Position numbers and translations under genes: made by a program | Source of the DNA: a bacterium BMS3Abin11 | GTDB lineage: Bacteria; Pseudomonadota; Gammaproteobacteria; BMS3Bbin11 | NCBI GenBank assembly: GCA_002897635.1 | Contig: BDTD01000029.1 | Location: 1-38,409, forward strand | Length of the DNA stretch: 38,409 bases | Reading direction: 5' to 3' | Shown here: positions 34,933 through 38,409 of the stretch, one piece after another | Layout of the letters: each line of letters opens with the position of its first letter | Position numbering within the stretch: the first letter of the stretch is position 1 | Notes under the pieces: generated by a model | What the model saw: the letters and a program-made list of their open reading frames with translations, nothing else | What the model was told of the DNA's origin: nothing | Database searches by the model: none

Positions 34933-36303
34933 TTATTTTTCCTGCCGAAACTTTCTGTGTATATATTCAGAAATGGCGGGAACCCCGAGAAGCACAAGGA
35001 TCCAGTTAGTTTGGATGTGGTGCCTGATACTTGCACCAAAACTGACGACACCAATTGCCCACATTGCTGTAATTGCCAAATATATAAGAAAAAGTAGACG
35101 AACCTGCGGAGAACGTTTAACCAGCACCAAAGCGGAAGCAAACAATACTAGCCGTAATACGGACTCCAGATAAGCAAGCAAGCTAAGGTAAGAGTTGACC
35201 TGGAAAATAAATGGAGCGAAAAGATATTCAAGATAAACGAGGAAATAGGTCACAATAAATAAGAATATGCTCGAATCTTCGATATTTCCTATAAAAACAG
35301 TCCGCGGTATTACGACCCATGTCAAACTAGCACGATAAAATGTAACTTTTCTCATTAATTTATCAATTAAACCCGGCTCCGCATCAGAATAATTTTTACT
35401 AGCAAGCCAGCTATCTTTATTGTTTTCGAAAAGGAGTCGGTTTCCACTCAATTTTATTTCTTTTACTATTTCAACTGGCTTAACTACATTATCCGTGCTC
35501 TCTGATCTATTATCTTTTACAAGACTTTGCTGAACACTCTTATTCTGCGAAATATCATTCAAAAATCCGGCGTACATATCCTGTGATAGATAGACTGCCA
35601 CCAGCATTATTATCAAAAGACCCGCTTTTTTTGCCACCAAAGAAATTTTAAATGAAAATTTATAACCCATGAGGATGACAAACAGGACAGGCGACAGAAA
35701 CGTGAGTCCTTTCATATGAAATATGCCCATGATAAACAATAAAATCATGCTTGCCAGCATTTTCAAAAGATCCCCGGATTTACTCCCTGACAACCCATAA
35801 TAAACACCGGCAACAAGCAGGAATAGCTCGAATGGTTCACGATAATTCAACGTTGTAAAGTAGACCACTGACGGCCACATGCTATAGAGAAAAATAATGA
35901 CCTTTCTATTCCCGTTGAGGAAAAGAATCTTTGATATCTCGATAAAAAAATAAAGAGATACAACAAAAAATATGATATTTAACAGGAAAACAAAATAAAC
36001 CGAATCACCAAGGGATAGTACTTTTGCTAAATAATTACCATACAGATGCGGTCCAAAGTACCCACAGTACCCAGAATTTGCACAATCAGAAGCCAGGTAC
36101 ATAAAACCAACAGGATCGACTTCATTCGGTGGGGTGCTAATAACAAATGCATAGAGATACGCAACAATGTGATGGAAAGTGAGTATACCAATCAACAGGC
36201 CTGGCGAATCACTACGGGTTTTTCTATCTACCAGAAAAATCAGAAAATATGACAGGAAAACCAGAAACAGGTTTTCCAGATTTAATCCAGGAATATTACT
36301 CAT
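34933..36303 (-). CDS. Multi-spanning membrane protein, polysaccharide polymerase-like
   Basis: A 456-residue integral membrane protein with roughly ten to twelve hydrophobic segments and one large polar loop at about 240-310 (SQNKSVQQSLVKDNRSESTDN...). The N-terminus and the TM-loop-TM arrangement, and the position beside a glycosyltransferase and gmd, fit a Wzy/EpsG-type polymerase of O antigen or exopolysaccharide. No motif proves it; a multi-pass glycosyltransferase is the alternative. Its DNA is visibly richer in A and T than the housekeeping part, which is usual for transferred surface-polysaccharide genes. It reads leftward, away from the divergent glycosyltransferase gene. Confidence 0.6.
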   Translation of the reverse strand: MSNIPGLNLENLFLVFLSYFLIFLVDRKTRSDSPGLLIGILTFHHIVAYLYAFVISTPPNEVDPVGFMYLASDCANSGYCGYFGPHLYGNYLAKVLSLGDSVYFVFLLNIIFFVVSLYFFIEISKILFLNGNRKVIIFLYSMWPSVVYFTTLNYREPFELFLLVAGVYYGLSGSKSGDLLKMLASMILLFIMGIFHMKGLTFLSPVLFVILMGYKFSFKISLVAKKAGLLIIMLVAVYLSQDMYAGFLNDISQNKSVQQSLVKDNRSESTDNVVKPVEIVKEIKLSGNRLLFENNKDSWLASKNYSDAEPGLIDKLMRKVTFYRASLTWVVIPRTVFIGNIEDSSIFLFIVTYFLVYLEYLFAPFIFQVNSYLSLLAYLESVLRLVLFASALVLVKRSPQVRLLFLIYLAITAMWAIGVVSFGASIRHHIQTNWILVLLGVPAISEYIHRKFRQEK

Positions 36304-36497
36304 AAATCTTGAAAATTCAGAAAAAGTTTAAGGCTAAACATATTGCACCCCCCAATGTAGATTAAAATTAAGCACTATGGCCCACGATTCATGTATGTAT
36401 TACAATAGGCCATATAGAGTGTAGCACCCAAGAAAGAAACAGAATAAACACAATAATTTGGGACTCCTTTACACAATGGACAAGACAATGGACAAGA
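36304..36497. promoter_or_regulatory. Divergent gap with two copies of a 12-base tandem duplication
   Basis: The gap between the polymerase-like and glycosyltransferase genes is A+T-rich and likely carries both promoters, though none is clear. Just before the glycosyltransferase ATG, ACAATGGACAAG is duplicated in tandem (36473-36484 and 36485-36496). This puts two further ATGs, in another frame, close to the start. Confidence 0.4.
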
Positions 36498-37640
36498 ATG
36501 TCACCCTGTACTAAAACCACAGTATTACTCAATGCAGCCCCCCTTTTCACTGTTTTATCAGGCGTGGCGCGCTATACACGTTCGCTATACCTGGCCATCC
36601 TGGAACAGCAGCTTGCTGAGGTCAGTTATTCCTGCAATGGAAATATTAAAAAAATAATGCCAGAGCAAACAAGCGGTCCAAAAGTTGGCAACCTTCCCTG
36701 GAGAGTTCGAGAAGTCCTGAGAGAAGTAAGATTAAAACATATTGAATATAAATTGAATAAAATTGTCAGCAAGGGTGGCTTCGATGTTTATCATGAAACC
36801 GGGGCTTTCCCCCTTCTCAAGAATACCCAAATTCCTACGGTCATGACAATTTATGACCTTTCCCTCGTAAACTTTAAACACTGCCACCCTGTTGACCGAG
36901 TTCGTAATTTTGAAAGACACTTTTATAAAAGAGCGCACCTTGTGAAGCATTTTATAACCATCTCTGAATTTGTCAGACAGGAAATTATTAAAGACCTGCA
37001 TATTCCGCCTGATAAAGTTACCGCCATACCTCTGGGCGTAGATAAAAAGTTCACACGAAAACCTGAAGCAGACATATCACGGTATAAAAAGGAAAAAGCT
37101 CTGCCAGATAGATGTATCCTTACCGTTGGCACACATGAACCCAGAAAAAATATAGCCACTCTGGTGAGAGCGATGGCTCTTACAAAAGAAAAATACACCC
37201 TGGTATCGATTGGCTGGTCCGGCTGGCTAAACACAGAATTTCACCAGGAAGTACGAAAATTAAACATGGAAAAACGTATAATCTATCTTGGCCATGTACC
37301 GGATGATGAACTTGTTCTCTTATACAACTGTGCCAGCTTAATGGTCTACCCAAGCCTCTATGAGGGATTCGGCTTGCCAATACTGGAGGCCATGGCCTGC
37401 GGTTGCCCAGTTATAAGTAGCAACACTTCCAGTATGCCGGAAGTAGCTGGTGACGCTGCAATACTGATTTCACCCGAAGATGAAAAAAGACTGGCACATG
37501 AAATTGATCGTGTCATGCAGGATAAGGAATTGAGCCAGCAGCTAATTGAATCCGGATATAAACGTGCAAGTGAATTTAGCTGGGACAATACAGCCTTGAG
37601 AACTATGTCTATATTTAAACAGGCTATCGCAAGCAATTAA
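36498..37640 (+). CDS. Glycosyltransferase family 4 (GT-B)
   Basis: A 380-residue cytoplasmic glycosyltransferase. N-terminal part: NAAPLFTVLSGVARYTRSL, then DVYHETGAFPLL and TIYDLSLVNF. C-terminal nucleotide-sugar part: ILTVGTHEPRKNIATLVRA and YPSLYEGFGLPILEAMACGCPVISS with the E-x7-E motif. It transfers a sugar onto a lipid-linked or polysaccharide acceptor. The pattern resembles GT4 mannosyl- or rhamnosyltransferases, and the following gmd (GDP-mannose pathway) fits. The start has only a weak GGACAAG site. It is divergent from the polymerase-like gene and 28 bases before gmd. Confidence 0.87.
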   Translation: MSPCTKTTVLLNAAPLFTVLSGVARYTRSLYLAILEQQLAEVSYSCNGNIKKIMPEQTSGPKVGNLPWRVREVLREVRLKHIEYKLNKIVSKGGFDVYHETGAFPLLKNTQIPTVMTIYDLSLVNFKHCHPVDRVRNFERHFYKRAHLVKHFITISEFVRQEIIKDLHIPPDKVTAIPLGVDKKFTRKPEADISRYKKEKALPDRCILTVGTHEPRKNIATLVRAMALTKEKYTLVSIGWSGWLNTEFHQEVRKLNMEKRIIYLGHVPDDELVLLYNCASLMVYPSLYEGFGLPILEAMACGCPVISSNTSSMPEVAGDAAILISPEDEKRLAHEIDRVMQDKELSQQLIESGYKRASEFSWDNTALRTMSIFKQAIASN

Positions 37641-37668
37641 TGAACCTTTTCATGAAAACCATCTACAT

Positions 37669-38250
37669 ATGAAAAGAGCACTTATAACAGGCATCACTGG
37701 CCAGGACGGGAGCTACCTGGCAAAGCTCCTAATTCAAAAGGGATATGAAGTTTTTGGAATTACCCGAGACGTCAAAGCTGACAGATCTGATTATAAGCGC
37801 CTGGCATGGCAGGGTATCGAGAACTCAGTAAATCTGATAGAAGGAAGTATAGACGACCTCTCAACTTTAATTCGAATAATTGATGAGGTTCAGCCTGATG
37901 AGATTTACAACCTTGCAAGCTACTCATCGGTAGGTAGTTCCTGGAAACAACCTATCCTGACAGGTCAGGTCACCGGCATGGGTGCAGTTAATGTTCTTGA
38001 AGCCATACGCAATTCAAAGTTGGATATCCGCTTCTACCAGGCTTCATCTTCGGAAATGTATGGGCAGGTACGACAACCAATACAGTGTGAAAAAACCCCC
38101 TTCCACCCACGGTCACCGTATGCCGCCGTAAAACTTTACGCACATTCAATGACCGTCAACTGCAGAGAAAGCTTCGGCATGTACACCTGTAGTGGGATAT
38201 TATTTAACTTGCCTCTAAAGATAACTCAGCACGATTTTACGGGTAAATGA
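37669..38250 (+). pseudogene. gmd: GDP-mannose 4,6-dehydratase, 5' part only, cut by an insertion
   Basis: The first 180 residues are clean GMD sequence: TGITGQDGSYLAKLL at the N-terminus, EIYNLASYSSVGSSW, the catalytic SSSEMYGQV and YAAVKLYAHSM, and the family segment FGMYTCSGILFN. At base 38208 the match stops: the family continues with HESPRRG, but here it reads LPLKITQHDFTGK and then a stop at 38248-38250. A full GMD has about 330-370 residues. The break coincides with the end of a mobile element. The truncated protein keeps its NAD site but has lost the substrate half, so the gene is very probably dead. Confidence 0.9.
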
Positions 38251-38409
38251 GTTGCACATGCAGACAGTAGCCTGGCAGGAATCTCTGACTCCCAGCGCCT
38301 TCGGTTGAATCGATAGCAAAATTCATTGATATATTCCTGTAAATACTTTCCATGCACACCATGAAATGTACCCAGTAAAAATCGTTTGAGGTTACTAATG
38401 ACAATGTGT
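38209..38409 (-). mobile_element. IS1595-family insertion element, one end, inserted in gmd
   Basis: From 38209 the sequence no longer matches gmd and instead contains the C-terminal coding region of an IS1595-type transposase on the minus strand. The outer end begins around TTGCCTCTAAAGATAACTCA. The rest lies beyond the window. No terminal inverted repeat or target duplication can be confirmed, as only one end is visible. Confidence 0.82.
38226..38408 (-). CDS. IS1595-family transposase, C-terminal fragment (runs off the edge)
   Basis: The last 60 codons of a transposase: HIVISNLKRFLLGTFHGV, then KYLQEYINEFCYRFNRRRWE and RLLSACATHLPVKSC, ending with TGA at 38226-38228. This is the conserved end of ISXO2-like/IS1595 DDE transposases (SNLKRWLLGT-HGV and EFxYRFNRR). 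The catalytic part and start lie outside the window on the right. The protein seems intact as far as it can be seen. Confidence 0.85.
   Translation of the reverse strand, partial: HIVISNLKRFLLGTFHGVHGKYLQEYINEFCYRFNRRRWESEIPARLLSACATHLPVKSC

Overview
This window looks like the chromosome of a gammaproteobacterium. It carries hda with a CDP-alcohol phosphatidyltransferase, divergent purM-purN-DUF3108, icd-clpS-clpA, mnmA, purB, hflD, rfaH and ettA, families and neighbourhoods typical of that class. The species cannot be named from the sequence. No rRNA, tRNA or CRISPR array was seen.

Layout. 1-639 has no convincing gene. 640-3147 holds a CmoA-like methyltransferase, then rfaH and a UDP-glucuronate 4-epimerase on the minus strand. 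3414-12252 is housekeeping: an ArsC-family reductase, DUF2069, hda, a PgsA-like synthase, purM-purN-DUF3108, and icd-clpS-clpA. 12358-20876 holds a CsgG-family protein with a good promoter, a collapsed EAL-domain gene, mnmA, purB, two small genes, and a translationally coupled minus-strand operon (GCS2-type ligase, AstE-like zinc hydrolase, hflD). 21068-31062 holds an S9 peptidase, an amino-sugar pair (DegT aminotransferase plus Gfo/Idh dehydrogenase), an SDR, DUF1015, a hypothetical protein, a chimeric aguA/aguB gene, and HIT, TerB and SH3-like proteins. 31241-34813 holds an acyl-adenylate synthetase and ettA. The right end (34933-38409) is a more A+T-rich polysaccharide locus: a polymerase-like membrane protein, a glycosyltransferase and a gmd cut by an IS1595-type element that runs off the edge.

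The most unusual property is the intergenic DNA. Most gaps between genes hold repeats, usually two arms facing each other. At least five families occur: (a) arrays with a strict 7-base period, consensus about GRYNAAR, which run into the stop or start codons of neighbouring genes; (b) a 7-base CCAAGNT array; (c) REP/BIME-like hairpin pairs with compensating stem changes; (d) 9- or 10-base-period inverted repeats; (e) a GGGTCGATAAAAGGGG inverted repeat. Some are nested inside others.

Three genes are damaged in different ways: an EAL gene by internal deletion and frameshift, aguA/aguB by in-frame fusion of two half-enzymes, and gmd by an insertion. Together with the repeats this suggests a genome that recombines and is invaded often, although assembly error must be excluded for the fusion genes.
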